A stretch of 64,000 nucleotides of DNA from Bradyrhizobium sp. in8p8 (GTDB lineage: Bacteria > Pseudomonadota > Alphaproteobacteria > Rhizobiales > Xanthobacteraceae): positions 1 through 64,000 of the forward strand of contig NZ_AUGD01000005.1 in the NCBI RefSeq assembly GCF_000426845.1, in the 5' to 3' direction. The notes beneath the pieces were generated by a model. The model was not told where the DNA came from, did no database searches, and worked only from the letters and a program-made list of their open reading frames with translations. The position numbers and the translations under genes were made by a program. This document shows positions 8,975 through 17,410 of this stretch, one piece after another (positions within the stretch are counted from its first letter, which is position 1; each line of letters begins with the position of its first letter).

Positions 8975-9871
8975 TTGGGCAGTTTCGTGGGGATTTTCAT
9001 CACGGTAGCGGCGCTGCTCGGCGGCTTTGCCGCCATGGGCGGGCATCTGGCCGTGCTGATGCAGCCGTGGGAGTTCGTAATCATCATAGGCACCGCCGTC
9101 GGCACCTTCATCCTTGCCAATCCGTGGAAAACGGTCGTCGACAGCGGGGTTGCCTGCATTCAGGCCATCACCAATGCGGTGCCGGGGCAGCGCTATTACC
9201 TCGATCTGCTGGGAGCACTGCATGCGCTGATGCGCGAGCTGCGAGGCAAGGGCCGTAACGAGGTGGAGGCTCATATCGACGATCCCTCCTCGTCCGAGAT
9301 CTTCAAGGCATTCCCCAGCGTGCTCGGCGACCCGTCACTGCTTCAGTTCATCTGCGACTATGTTCGCCTCATCATCATGGGCAATGCGCGCACGCACGAG
9401 ATCGAAGCGCTGATGGACGAGGAGATCCACACCATCGTAAAGGGCAAGCTCGCACCTTATCATGCATTGGTGACGGTCTCGGAGGCGTTGCCTGCGCTCG
9501 GCATCGTCGCCGCGGTGCTGGGCGTCATCAAGGCAATGGGCGCGCTGGATCAGTCGCCGAAGCTGTTGGGCGGCTTTATCGGTGCCGCCCTGGTCGGCAC
9601 CTTTGCCGGCATCTTCCTGTCTTACGGCATCATCTCGCCCTTCGCGGTGAAGATCAAGATGATGCGCGAGAAGAAGTGTCGGCCCTACATCATCGTCAAG
9701 CAGACGCTGCTGGCATTCATGAACGGTGCCATGCCGCAGATCGCCGTCGAGCACGGACGGAAGATGATCGCGAGCAGCGAGCGGCCCTCGATCGACGTTG
9801 TCGAGAATGAGACCATCGCAGGTCCCAAGCCGGTCGCGACCGATGCCGAACCCAAGGCTGCGCGCGCATGA
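8975..9871 (+). CDS. motA: flagellar motor stator protein MotA
   Basis: MotA forms the proton-conducting stator with MotB in the inner membrane. The protein has four hydrophobic segments: two near the N-terminus, and two around LPALGIVAAVLGVIKAMG and GAALVGTFAGIFLSYGIISPFA, the latter pair holding the family prolines. A cytoplasmic loop of about 100 residues lies between the pairs. TTG at 8975 is preferred because GGAGCGG precedes it and the first membrane segment then starts immediately; earlier in-frame starts lie inside the inverted-repeat region. The gene overlaps fliM by four bases. motB is 15 kb away, as in other rhizobial flagellar regions. Confidence 0.93.
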   Translation: MGSFVGIFITVAALLGGFAAMGGHLAVLMQPWEFVIIIGTAVGTFILANPWKTVVDSGVACIQAITNAVPGQRYYLDLLGALHALMRELRGKGRNEVEAHIDDPSSSEIFKAFPSVLGDPSLLQFICDYVRLIIMGNARTHEIEALMDEEIHTIVKGKLAPYHALVTVSEALPALGIVAAVLGVIKAMGALDQSPKLLGGFIGAALVGTFAGIFLSYGIISPFAVKIKMMREKKCRPYIIVKQTLLAFMNGAMPQIAVEHGRKMIASSERPSIDVVENETIAGPKPVATDAEPKAARA

Positions 9872-10809
9872 TGATGGAAGACGCCGAAGTCGATCAGCGC
9901 AAGCAGCTGCCGAACTACCTACTGGACGCTGCCGGCATATCGATCGATCGTATGCCGATGCTCAATGTGATCTTCGATCGCATGGCGGCATCGTGCACCG
10001 ACAGCCTGCAGCCGATGGCCGGCACGCCTTGCTATTTCTCGGTCAACGGCATCACCAACGATCGTGTCGGCGATATCATCAAGGACTACGAGGCCAATGC
10101 CGTCGCGGCGGTGCTCTATGCCGAGCAGTGGGACTCCCGAATCATCATCATGCTCGATCGTGATTTCTTGTTCACGATGGTCGAGGCGATGTTCGGTTCC
10201 GACGGCGCCGAACCGCCGCTCGATGTCGAGCGTTCCTTCTCGAATATTGAGCTTCGGCTCGTACAAACGTTGTTTGAAAAGTTCGCCAAGGCGCTGCAAT
10301 CCGCCTTCGCCGGCACCTCGAACGTCACCTTTCGCGTGGAGCGGGTCGAGACGGCCATGGCTTCGCTGGCGATCGGGCGGAGCGGAAACATGTCGATCTG
10401 CGCGAACATCATGCTGCAGGCGCTCTACCGTGGCGGCCAGATGTTCCTCATCATTCCGCACTCCGCGCTCAATCCGCTCCGCCAGAAGCTCGCTCACGTC
10501 GTCGTCAGCGACGGTCGAGCGGCCGACCCACGCTGGCGCGAGCAGATGGAAAGCGAGGTCCAGCGGACAGTGGTGACGCTCAGCGCCGTGCTCGACGAGA
10601 AAATGGTGACGCTCGAGGATGTTGTGAAGTTCAAGGTCGGGCAGGTGCTCGAGCTGGAGGCCACGCCACGCACGCTGGCTCGTCTCGAAAGCAACAACCA
10701 GGTGCTGTTCTGGTGTCAGATCGGCCAGCTCGATGGCTATTACGCCATGCAGGTGGCGGATCCCATCGATCAGAAGCGGGAGTTCGTTGATGATATCCTA
10801 TCTCGTTGA
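9868..10809 (+). CDS. fliM: flagellar motor switch protein FliM
   Basis: FliM is the C-ring component linking the chemotaxis signal to FliG. The 313-residue protein shows the CheC-like middle domain (IKDYEANAVAAVLYAEQWDSRI; FSNIELRLVQTLFEKFA) and a C-terminal SpoA domain (DVVKFKVGQVLEL...LFWCQIGQLDGYYAMQV). The usual N-terminal CheY-binding peptide, with the consensus EIDALL, is not visible; the protein begins MMMEDAEVDQRKQLPNYLLD. Three consecutive ATG codons occur at the start, and any could be used. It overlaps motA and the next small gene, so translation is probably coupled. Confidence 0.95.
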   Translation: MMMEDAEVDQRKQLPNYLLDAAGISIDRMPMLNVIFDRMAASCTDSLQPMAGTPCYFSVNGITNDRVGDIIKDYEANAVAAVLYAEQWDSRIIIMLDRDFLFTMVEAMFGSDGAEPPLDVERSFSNIELRLVQTLFEKFAKALQSAFAGTSNVTFRVERVETAMASLAIGRSGNMSICANIMLQALYRGGQMFLIIPHSALNPLRQKLAHVVVSDGRAADPRWREQMESEVQRTVVTLSAVLDEKMVTLEDVVKFKVGQVLELEATPRTLARLESNNQVLFWCQIGQLDGYYAMQVADPIDQKREFVDDILSR

Positions 10810-11104
10810 TGTGGTGCTGCTGATTGCGCTCGCCTTCACCAGCATGCGGGTGACCAGGATGCACCGCGAGCTGGCGCGGTTGCGCAGCTATCAGGGCGAA
10901 TTCTCCACCATCGTGCATGAGACGGCGGGTGCCTTCGATACAGTGATCACCGCGGCGCAAGATTCCACGGCAAATCTCGGACGGCTCGCCAACGTGCTGA
11001 GTACGAAGATCGATCAGGCCCACGATGTCATCGCGGCGCTCGATGCGCGGAGCGGGCCCGCCTCCGCCGCGCCCGCAGGCGGGGCCGACTTGGACAAGCA
11101 TTGA
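10790..11104 (+). CDS. small single-pass membrane protein of flagellar operon (DUF6468-like)
   Basis: This 104-residue protein starts with a membrane segment (SYLVDVVLLIALAFTSM), then a basic stretch. A predicted helical region follows (ELARLRSYQGEFSTIVHETAGAF, continuing through DSTANLGRLANVLSTKIDQAHD). It overlaps the end of fliM by 20 bases and precedes fliN, a position that implies a motor-related role. I believe this is the DUF6468 type, but I cannot confirm that without a profile search. No enzymatic motif is present. It could position or stabilise the C-ring or stator at the membrane; that is inference. Confidence 0.75.
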   Translation: MISYLVDVVLLIALAFTSMRVTRMHRELARLRSYQGEFSTIVHETAGAFDTVITAAQDSTANLGRLANVLSTKIDQAHDVIAALDARSGPASAAPAGGADLDKH

Positions 11105-11178
11105 GCCCCAGCCGGCGAACGAACACGATCGGAACGCCAGGGCGTTCCGGGAGCAGAACGACCAAGAGGCGATACCAG

Positions 11179-11553
11179 ATGGCGCAATCCTTCGACTATG
11201 AGTCTGCACCTGCATCGGCAGAGTCCGAGACGTCTCCGCTGGAGCGGCTGGCGGAGATCGCCCAGCGCACGGCCGAGGAGACCGGCAAGTTCGCCAATGT
11301 CGATGCCATCCTGCGCATTCCCGTCACCATGCAGGTGGTGCTCGGCTCCGCGACCATTCCCGTGGCAAACCTGATGAAGCTCGGACGCGGCGCGGTGGTT
11401 CCGCTCGATCATCGGGTCGGAGAGCCCGTCGACGTCGTCGTCAACGGCCGCATCGTGGCCCGCGGCGAAGTGGTCGTCGTCGAGGAAGACAATTCCCGCT
11501 TCGGCGTCTCGCTCACGGAGATCGTCGGACCGCTGGGGCAGGGTGATACCTGA
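11179..11553 (+). CDS. fliN: flagellar motor switch protein FliN
   Basis: FliN forms the bottom of the C-ring and docks the FliH/FliI export complex. The 124-residue form has a short acidic N-terminus and one SpoA domain. The diagnostic pieces are ILRIPVTMQVVLGSATIPVANLMKLGRGAVVPLD, then VDVVVNGRIVARGEVVVVEE and FGVSLTEIV. The ATG at 11179 is chosen because AGAGGC lies about 8 bases upstream; an in-frame upstream extension is Arg/Thr-rich and non-conserved in character. It lies between the small membrane-protein gene and fliG, two bases before the latter. Confidence 0.95.
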   Translation: MAQSFDYESAPASAESETSPLERLAEIAQRTAEETGKFANVDAILRIPVTMQVVLGSATIPVANLMKLGRGAVVPLDHRVGEPVDVVVNGRIVARGEVVVVEEDNSRFGVSLTEIVGPLGQGDT

Positions 11554-11555
11554 CC

Positions 11556-12596
11556 ATGGCGGCACCGGTCGGCATCGCTCCCGTCAAGCAGCGAGGCGTT
11601 ACCACGCTGGGCGGCACGGAAAAGGTCGCCGCGCTCCTGCTGGCGATGGGCCGGCAGGCGGCGGCGAGCGTGCTGCAGCAGTTCGAGCCGCAGGAGATCC
11701 GCATCGTCACCAAGGCCGCGGCGGAGCTGCGGCCGATCACCGCGCAGGAACTCGAGGGAATCGTCGAGGAGTTCGCCCAGCAGTTCTCGATGGGCGCCAA
11801 TATTCTCGGCACCCTTGGCGGCCTGGAGGCCGTGCTTGGCGACGTCCTTCCGGCCGACCAGGTTTCGCAGATCATGTCGGATCTGCTCGGCAATTCGAGC
11901 CGGTCGGTGTGGGACCGCGTCTCGTCGGTGTCCGAGAACTCGCTGGCGAGCTACCTGTCCAAGGAGCATCCCCAGACCGCGGCGCTGATCCTGTCGAAAG
12001 TCAAGCCGGCCTGTGCCGCCAAGGTCATGAGCCAGCTGCCCGCGAGCCTGCGCAACGAATTGATGCGGCGCGTTCTGAGCCTCAAGCCGATCGTCGACGA
12101 TGCCATGCGCATCATCGAGAAGACGCTGCACGAGGATCTGACGCTGAACTTCGCCCGCAACCTCGGCGCCGACACCTACGCCCGCGTCGCCGATATCATC
12201 AACAAGATGGAACGCGGCCACATCGAGGACATGCTGAAGAGCCTGTCGGAGAAGCGGCCAAAATCGGCCGAGGTGCTCAAGGAGCTGCTGTTCACTTTCG
12301 ACGACGTGATCAACCTGACGCCGAAGGCGCGCACCATGATCTTCGATCAGGTGCCGACCGACCGCATTGTCGTTGCGCTGAAGGGCACCGACAAGCATTT
12401 CCGCGAACTGATCCTGTCCTCGGTCGCCTCGCGCGTCCGCCGCGTCGTCGAGCACGAGCTTGCCATCGGCGAGCCGTCGAACCAGCGCGACGTGCTGGAG
12501 GCCCGACGCGTGATCACCGATCTTGCACTCGACCTGGCGGAGAAAGGTGAGATCGAGCTCAATCCGGAGCAGGAGGATGAGCTGGTCTTCCGCTGA
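11556..12596 (+). CDS. fliG: flagellar motor switch protein FliG
   Basis: FliG is the rotor component that contacts the MotA loop and anchors the C-ring to FliF. The 346-residue length is normal. The N-terminal domain (GTEKVAALLLAMGRQAAASVLQQF), the armadillo middle with EHPQTAALILS, and the C-terminal domain with LRRVLS-type helices are all visible. The charged torque helix reads IFDQVPTDRIVVALKGTDKHFRELILSS. The protein ends in a helix typical of the family (ARRVITDLALDLAEKGEIEL). It is flanked by fliN and flhB with short gaps, consistent with one transcript. Confidence 0.96.
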   Translation: MAAPVGIAPVKQRGVTTLGGTEKVAALLLAMGRQAAASVLQQFEPQEIRIVTKAAAELRPITAQELEGIVEEFAQQFSMGANILGTLGGLEAVLGDVLPADQVSQIMSDLLGNSSRSVWDRVSSVSENSLASYLSKEHPQTAALILSKVKPACAAKVMSQLPASLRNELMRRVLSLKPIVDDAMRIIEKTLHEDLTLNFARNLGADTYARVADIINKMERGHIEDMLKSLSEKRPKSAEVLKELLFTFDDVINLTPKARTMIFDQVPTDRIVVALKGTDKHFRELILSSVASRVRRVVEHELAIGEPSNQRDVLEARRVITDLALDLAEKGEIELNPEQEDELVFR

Positions 12597-12609
12597 CCGC
12601 TGAACGGGC

Positions 12610-13695
12610 ATGGCAGAAAAATCCGATCAGGAGAGCAAGACAGAAGAGCCGACCGAGAAGAAAGTCCGTGATGCGCTCGAGCAGGGCAAGATTCCGGTCT
12701 CTCGGGAGGCGTCCATTTTCGCCTCGATGGCCGCGCTGATGGTGATCCAGGCATTCCTGATCGGCCAGGGCGTGCAGCGATTGACGCCGACGCTGAAGAG
12801 CCTTCTCGACGATCCCGAGGGCTTTCCCCTCTCTACCGGGGCGGATGCGCAGAACCTGCTTACCGTGGTCGGTCTCCAGGCGCTGCGTTTCCTGGTGCCG
12901 CTGGTCGTCATCCTGGCGGTGTTCGGGCTCGCGGCGTCGTTGCTGCAGAACACGCCCCGTCTGGTGCTCGATCGCATCAAGCCGGATTTGGCCCGAATCT
13001 CTCCGGTCAGCGGCTGGGGCCGATTGTTCGGAACGCAGGGCATGATCGAGTTCGCCAAGTCGCTGTTCAAGCTCGCCGCGGTTACGGCCGTCGTCGCCTT
13101 CGTGCTACGCTCGTCGGAAGCGAAGGCGTTCGAGGCGATGTACACCGATCCGGTCGCGCTGCCGGAGATGATCCTCAGTATCGCGATGCGAATCGTCTCA
13201 GCGATCTGCATTGCGACGATCGTGCTGGTGGCGATCGATCTCGCTTGGGCGCGCTTCCACTGGCGGCGCGAGCTGCGCATGACCAAGCAGGAGATCAAGG
13301 ACGAGCACAAGCAGGCGGAGGGCGATCCGCTGATCAAGGCGCGCCTGCGCTCGCTGGCGCGTGACCGCTCGCGCCAGCGCATGATCGCCTCGGCCTCGCG
13401 TGCGACGCTGGTCATTGCAAATCCGACACACTTCGCGATTGCGCTGCGTTACAAGCGCGAGGAGAACGCAGCGCCGCTCGTCGTCGCCAAGGGCATGGAC
13501 GTGATCGCGCTGAAGATCCGTGAAGTTGCCGAGCAGAACCGTATCCCCGTCATCGAAAACAAGGCGCTGGCGCGCGCGCTCTACGAGGCGGTTCAGGTCG
13601 ACCAGGCGATCCCGACGGAATTCTTCCGGCCCGTGGCCGAGATCATCTACTTCCTGCAGTCGAAGCAGGCGCCGCGGACCGAGAAGGTCCAGTAG
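12610..13695 (+). CDS. flhB: flagellar export apparatus protein and substrate switch FlhB
   Basis: FlhB is an inner-membrane export-gate protein whose cytoplasmic domain switches export from rod/hook to filament substrates. This 361-residue version begins with the charged DQESKTEEPTEKKVRDALEQGK segment and has four hydrophobic stretches. The C-terminal domain contains the autocleavage motif NPTH at residues 271-274, followed by FAIALRY and VVAKGMD. The length and motif order match FlhB, and not the short FhlB-like form. It ends the motA-fliG transcript and is followed by a hairpin at 13701-13722. Confidence 0.96.
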   Translation: MAEKSDQESKTEEPTEKKVRDALEQGKIPVSREASIFASMAALMVIQAFLIGQGVQRLTPTLKSLLDDPEGFPLSTGADAQNLLTVVGLQALRFLVPLVVILAVFGLAASLLQNTPRLVLDRIKPDLARISPVSGWGRLFGTQGMIEFAKSLFKLAAVTAVVAFVLRSSEAKAFEAMYTDPVALPEMILSIAMRIVSAICIATIVLVAIDLAWARFHWRRELRMTKQEIKDEHKQAEGDPLIKARLRSLARDRSRQRMIASASRATLVIANPTHFAIALRYKREENAAPLVVAKGMDVIALKIREVAEQNRIPVIENKALARALYEAVQVDQAIPTEFFRPVAEIIYFLQSKQAPRTEKVQ

Positions 13696-13700
13696 GTCTT

Positions 13701-13722
13701 CTGATGGCGGTCCGGCCATCAG
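13701..13722. terminator. 8-bp hairpin after flhB
   Basis: CTGATGGC and GCCATCAG form a perfect 8-base-pair stem with loop GGTCCG, starting five bases after the flhB stop. No T-run follows, so it may be a weak terminator, an mRNA-stabilising hairpin or part of the flgB promoter region. The 12-mer GATGGCGGTCCG inside it recurs directly after fliP at 20117-20128. Confidence 0.4.
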
Positions 13723-13757
13723 CTTGACGAAAGCTTAACGGCCTAGGCTGCTCCCGA

Positions 13758-14159
13758 ATGAATCAGAATGGGGCTGTCGTGGGACCGCTTTATCTCTTCG
13801 AACTCGCATCGTCGCAGGCGCGCTACCTCGAGCTCCGCCAGTCGACCATTGCCACCAACGTCGCCAACGCAAACACGCCTGGCTTTCGGGCTCGCGACGT
13901 CGAGCCCTTCAACAAGGTGCTCGACGGCATGCCGGTGAGGCTTGCGACGACATCGCCGTCGCACATGCAGCTATCCGCAACCGAGACCGACACGCGGAAG
14001 ACTGCGAAGAGGGACAGCTGGGAAGTGGTTCACTCCGGCAACTCCGTCAGCCTCGAGCAGGAGATGATCAAGGGCAGCGACGTCAGCCGCGACTATTCGA
14101 TGAACTCGGCGATCGTGCGGTCGTTTCACCGCATGGTCCTGTCGAGTGCAAAAGCCTGA
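13758..14159 (+). CDS. flgB: flagellar basal-body rod protein FlgB
   Basis: FlgB is the most proximal rod subunit. The 133-residue length is typical. The N-terminal helix contains ELRQSTIATNVANANTPGFRARDV, the rod-protein signature, and the C-terminus ends in an amphipathic helix with EQEMIKGSDVSRDYSMNSAIVRSFHRMV. It is the first gene of the flgBC-fliE-flgG set, 62 bases after flhB, a gap that may hold its own promoter. No signal peptide is present, as expected for a type III substrate. Confidence 0.93.
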   Translation: MNQNGAVVGPLYLFELASSQARYLELRQSTIATNVANANTPGFRARDVEPFNKVLDGMPVRLATTSPSHMQLSATETDTRKTAKRDSWEVVHSGNSVSLEQEMIKGSDVSRDYSMNSAIVRSFHRMVLSSAKA

Positions 14160-14170
14160 GGTGAACTGAC

Positions 14171-14587
14171 ATGCTGGACTCCCTGCAAGCGTCATTGACG
14201 GTCGCATCCTCAGGGCTCGAAGCGCAGTCGACGCGCATGCGCATCGTCTCGGAGAATCTTGCGAACGCCACCTCGACGGGGCGCACCGCCGGTGCTGATC
14301 CGTATCAGCGCAAGACCATCACCTTCGATGCCGCCATGGACCGAGCTTCGGGCGCGCAGCTCGCGAAGGTCAAGGAGATCGGGGTCGATACCACGCCGTA
14401 CCGCGTGGAGTACGATCCAGGACATCCTGCTGCCGACAAGGCCGGCTATGTCAAGCTGCCGAACGTGAACATGATGATCGAGATGGCTGACATGCGGGAA
14501 GTCAACCGATCCTATGAGGCCAATCTCCAGGTCGTGAAACAGGTGCGATCCATGCTCGGCATGACCATCGACCTCCTGAGGAGCTGA
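14171..14587 (+). CDS. flgC: flagellar basal-body rod protein FlgC
   Basis: FlgC is a proximal-rod subunit. This 138-residue protein opens with a helix carrying [24 protein letters not shown], the FlgC form of the rod signature. It contains [24 protein letters not shown], which is highly diagnostic of FlgC, and ends [23 protein letters not shown].... It follows flgB by 11 bases and precedes fliE by two, in the conserved flgB-flgC-fliE order. Confidence 0.96.
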   Translation: MLDSLQASLTVASSGLEAQSTRMRIVSENLANATSTGRTAGADPYQRKTITFDAAMDRASGAQLAKVKEIGVDTTPYRVEYDPGHPAADKAGYVKLPNVNMMIEMADMREVNRSYEANLQVVKQVRSMLGMTIDLLRS

Positions 14588-14589
14588 CA

Positions 14590-14919
14590 ATGCTTGAGGC
14601 GATCTCATCCACTGCGATTTCCGCCGGGCAGGCGGCGTCCCGCGCCACCGAGACGCAGGTCGCCGCGCCCGCGGCGACCACTGCAATCCAGACCGGTGAC
14701 GAGGTTGGCTTCGAATCTGTGATGAAGCAGGTGACGAACGACGCGATCGGGACGCTGAAGGCGGGCGAAGCAGCCTCGATCTCGGCGATGCAGGGCAAGG
14801 AATCGACGCGTCGCGTCGTGGAAGCGCTGATGTCGGCCGAGCAAGCGCTGCAGACGGCGGTCGCGGTTCGCGACAAGGTGGTGCAGGCCTATCAAGAAGT
14901 GGTTCGGATGTCGATCTGA
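14590..14919 (+). CDS. fliE: flagellar hook-basal body protein FliE
   Basis: FliE joins the MS ring to the rod and is the earliest exported subunit. The 109-residue length fits. The N-terminal half is low-complexity Ala/Thr, and the C-terminal half carries the conserved helix pair ending VAVRDKVVQAYQEVVRMSI. The order flgC-fliE is conserved across many bacteria. There is no signal peptide. It lies 18 bases before flgG. Confidence 0.93.
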   Translation: MLEAISSTAISAGQAASRATETQVAAPAATTAIQTGDEVGFESVMKQVTNDAIGTLKAGEAASISAMQGKESTRRVVEALMSAEQALQTAVAVRDKVVQAYQEVVRMSI

Positions 14920-14937
14920 CCTGAAGGAATGAATTAA

Positions 14938-15726
14938 GTGAAATCGCTCGCCATTGCGGCCACGGGCATGAACGCCCAGCAGACCAACATCGAAGTCATC
15001 GCGAACAATATCGCCAACATCAACTCGACCTCATACAAGCGGGCGCGGGCGGAGTTCACCGATCTGTTCTACCAGATGGACCGCATGCAGGGCGTCGCGA
15101 ACGTCAACGGCTCTTCGCCGATCCCGGAAGGATCCAATCTCGGTCTCGGCGTCAAGTCCGCGGCGATCCGCAAGCTGCACATCCAGGGCGCGCTGACGCA
15201 AACCGGCAACCCCTACGACCTTGCGATCAACGGTCGCGGCTGGTTTCAGGTGCTCGGCCCCAACAACGAGGTGCAATACACCCGCGCCGGCTCGTTCAAC
15301 ACCAATGCCAACGCCCAGCTCGTCACGATCGACGGCTATCTCCTCGATCCCACGATCACGGTGCCGCAGGGAACGGTGGAAGTCACGGTCAACGCCACCG
15401 GCCAAGTGTTTGCCAAGCTGGACACGGAAATCAACCCGCGGCAGATCGGCCAGCTCAACCTCGCCAATTTCGCCAACGAGGCCGGCCTGGAGCCGCTGGG
15501 CGGAAATCTCTATCGCGAGACCACGGCGTCCGGCACACCGGTCGTCGGGCTGCCCGGCGATGCCGGCTACGGCAAGATCAATCAGAAATACCTCGAAGCG
15601 TCGAACGTCGACCCAGTCAAGGAGATCACCGAACTGATCTCGGCACAGCGTGCCTACGAAATGAATGCCAAGGTCATCCAGGCCTCGGATGAAATGGCCC
15701 AGACGGTCTCGAAGGGCATGCGCTAG
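14938..15726 (+). CDS. flgG: flagellar distal rod protein FlgG
   Basis: FlgG builds the distal rod. The 262-residue protein has the N-terminal signature [22 protein letters not shown], and the FlgG-specific 18-residue-type insertion region around [10 protein letters not shown] and [12 protein letters not shown] is present. It ends [21 protein letters not shown]. The start codon is GTG at 14938 with AAGGAA about 8 bases upstream. The next gene, flgA, begins 13 bases after the stop. Confidence 0.96.
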   Translation: MKSLAIAATGMNAQQTNIEVIANNIANINSTSYKRARAEFTDLFYQMDRMQGVANVNGSSPIPEGSNLGLGVKSAAIRKLHIQGALTQTGNPYDLAINGRGWFQVLGPNNEVQYTRAGSFNTNANAQLVTIDGYLLDPTITVPQGTVEVTVNATGQVFAKLDTEINPRQIGQLNLANFANEAGLEPLGGNLYRETTASGTPVVGLPGDAGYGKINQKYLEASNVDPVKEITELISAQRAYEMNAKVIQASDEMAQTVSKGMR

Positions 15727-15739
15727 TCCCGGTGTTTTG

Positions 15740-16216
15740 ATGTTGAACAGGGTGGGCCTGATCATGCGCGGGTTGGCCGCCGTGCTGCTGGTTCTCGGCG
15801 CGACGCGGGCCGCTGCGGCCGAGGAGAAGCGGCTTCCCGTGCCCGCCGTCTCGATCCGCGCCGGCGAACTGATCCGGGAGGAGATGATCACCGAGCGCGC
15901 CTTCGCGCCGACCCTGCTCGGGGTCGCCATGTTCATCGAGGGGCGTCAGGTCCTGATCGGCCGCATGGCGCGACGCGCGCTGTTGCCGGGCCAACCGATC
16001 CCGACCAATGCGGTGGAGGATCCCTGGACAGTCGCCCGCGGCGCCACGGTCAAGGTCGTGGTCGAAGACAGCGGATTGTCCATCGTCACTTATGGCTCGG
16101 CGATGCAGTCAGGTGCCGCCGGTGCGCTCATTCCGGTACGCAATACCGACACCGGCGTGATCATCAGGGGCGTCGTCCAGCCGGACGGCACCGTCAAGGT
16201 CGTGGACGGCTCATGA
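15740..16216 (+). CDS. flgA: P-ring assembly chaperone FlgA
   Basis: FlgA is the periplasmic chaperone for FlgI polymerisation into the P ring. The 158-residue precursor has a signal peptide (GLIMRGLAAVLLVLGATRAAAAEE), followed by a SAF/antifreeze-like domain with ERAFAPTLLG and ARRALLPGQPI. A beta domain ending VRNTDTGVIIRGVV comes last. The stop overlaps the flgI start by four bases, consistent with the functional pairing of the two products. The chosen ATG puts the signal sequence at the N-terminus; longer in-frame versions would run into flgG. Confidence 0.93.
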   Translation: MLNRVGLIMRGLAAVLLVLGATRAAAAEEKRLPVPAVSIRAGELIREEMITERAFAPTLLGVAMFIEGRQVLIGRMARRALLPGQPIPTNAVEDPWTVARGATVKVVVEDSGLSIVTYGSAMQSGAAGALIPVRNTDTGVIIRGVVQPDGTVKVVDGS

Positions 16217-17343
16217 CCCGGCTCCTGCTTGCGCTCGTCCTGCTCGTGTCGGCCGCCAGCGCCCAAGCTGCGGTCCGCATCAAAGACATCGCGGACATCA
16301 AAGGCCTGCGCGAAAACCAGATCGTCGGCTATGGCCTGGTCATCGGCCTGAACGGCACGGGCGACACGCTTCGCAATGCTCCCTTCACGGAACAGTCCCT
16401 GCAATCGATGCTCGAGAACATGGGCATCAATGTCAGGAACGAGGCCACGAGCACCAATGCCCCCCTGCGTCCGACCACGCTGCGCACGCGCAATGTCGCT
16501 GCGGTCATGGTGACGGCGGACTTGCCGCCCTCGATTGGGCCTGGAGAGCGCATGGACGTTACCGTCTCGTCGCTCGGCGATGCGACTTCGCTGCTCGGCG
16601 GCACGCTGGTCATGACATCGCTGCGCGCGGCGGATGGCGCCGTCTACGCGGTGGCGCAGGGCGCGATCACGGTCGCCGGCTACAGCGTCGGGGGGCAGGC
16701 GCAGAACGTCAGCCAGGGCACGCCGACCGCGGGCCGTATCCCGAACGGTGCGCTGGTCGAACGCGAGGTGCCGGGAAGCCTCCACGAGATGGAGTTCCTG
16801 GTGTTGCAGCTGAAGAACCCCGATTTCGTCACCGCAACGCGCATCCTCGACGCCATCAACCGCTACGCCGGCGGACGCTACCGTGCGCAGATCGCGTTCG
16901 AGCGCGACTACCGCACCATCGTGCTCTCGAAGCCGCGTCACATCGGCCCCGTCCGCTTCCTCGCTGAGATCGGCGAGCTGGCGGTGGAGCCGGACACGCC
17001 GGCGCGGGTCGTGATCAATGAACGCACCGGCACGGTCGTGATCGGGCGCGACGTGCGGATCTCGACCGTTGCCGTGACTCACGGCAATCTGACGGTTCGC
17101 GTCACGGAGATGCCTGTCGTGTCGCAGCCGGCGCCATTCTCGCGCGGGCAGACGGTGGTCGTCCCGCAGACCATGGTCGAGGCAAACGAGGCCGGAGCGC
17201 AAGTGGCGATCCTGAGTGGGGTCGATCTCCAGCGCCTCGTGCGCGGTCTGAACCAGATCGGCCTGAAGCCGTCGGGGATCATCGCGATCCTCCAGGCTAT
17301 CAAGACCGCAGGCGCACTCCAGGCCGACGTCATCGTGCAATGA
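16213..17343 (+). CDS. flgI: flagellar P-ring protein FlgI
   Basis: FlgI forms the peptidoglycan-associated P ring, the bushing around the rod. The 376-residue precursor has a Sec signal peptide (LLLALVLLVSAASAQAA), then the invariant IKDIADIKGLRENQIVGYGLVIGLNGTGD region. Further FlgI blocks are GERMDVTVSSLGDATSLLGGTL and INERTGTVVIG. The length is that of a standard FlgI. Translation is probably coupled to flgA through the ATGA overlap. Confidence 0.97.
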   Translation: MTRLLLALVLLVSAASAQAAVRIKDIADIKGLRENQIVGYGLVIGLNGTGDTLRNAPFTEQSLQSMLENMGINVRNEATSTNAPLRPTTLRTRNVAAVMVTADLPPSIGPGERMDVTVSSLGDATSLLGGTLVMTSLRAADGAVYAVAQGAITVAGYSVGGQAQNVSQGTPTAGRIPNGALVEREVPGSLHEMEFLVLQLKNPDFVTATRILDAINRYAGGRYRAQIAFERDYRTIVLSKPRHIGPVRFLAEIGELAVEPDTPARVVINERTGTVVIGRDVRISTVAVTHGNLTVRVTEMPVVSQPAPFSRGQTVVVPQTMVEANEAGAQVAILSGVDLQRLVRGLNQIGLKPSGIIAILQAIKTAGALQADVIVQ

Positions 17344-17410
17344 TGCACAAGCGTCGTGCAAGCTTGGTCGCTCAATGCTCGGGTCTGAAGCGAGAATCGC
17401 ACGCGCCCCG

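Noticed and set aside
11409..12611. 400-codon open frame antisense to fliG
   Set aside because: fliG on the plus strand is certain; the antisense frame has no motif.
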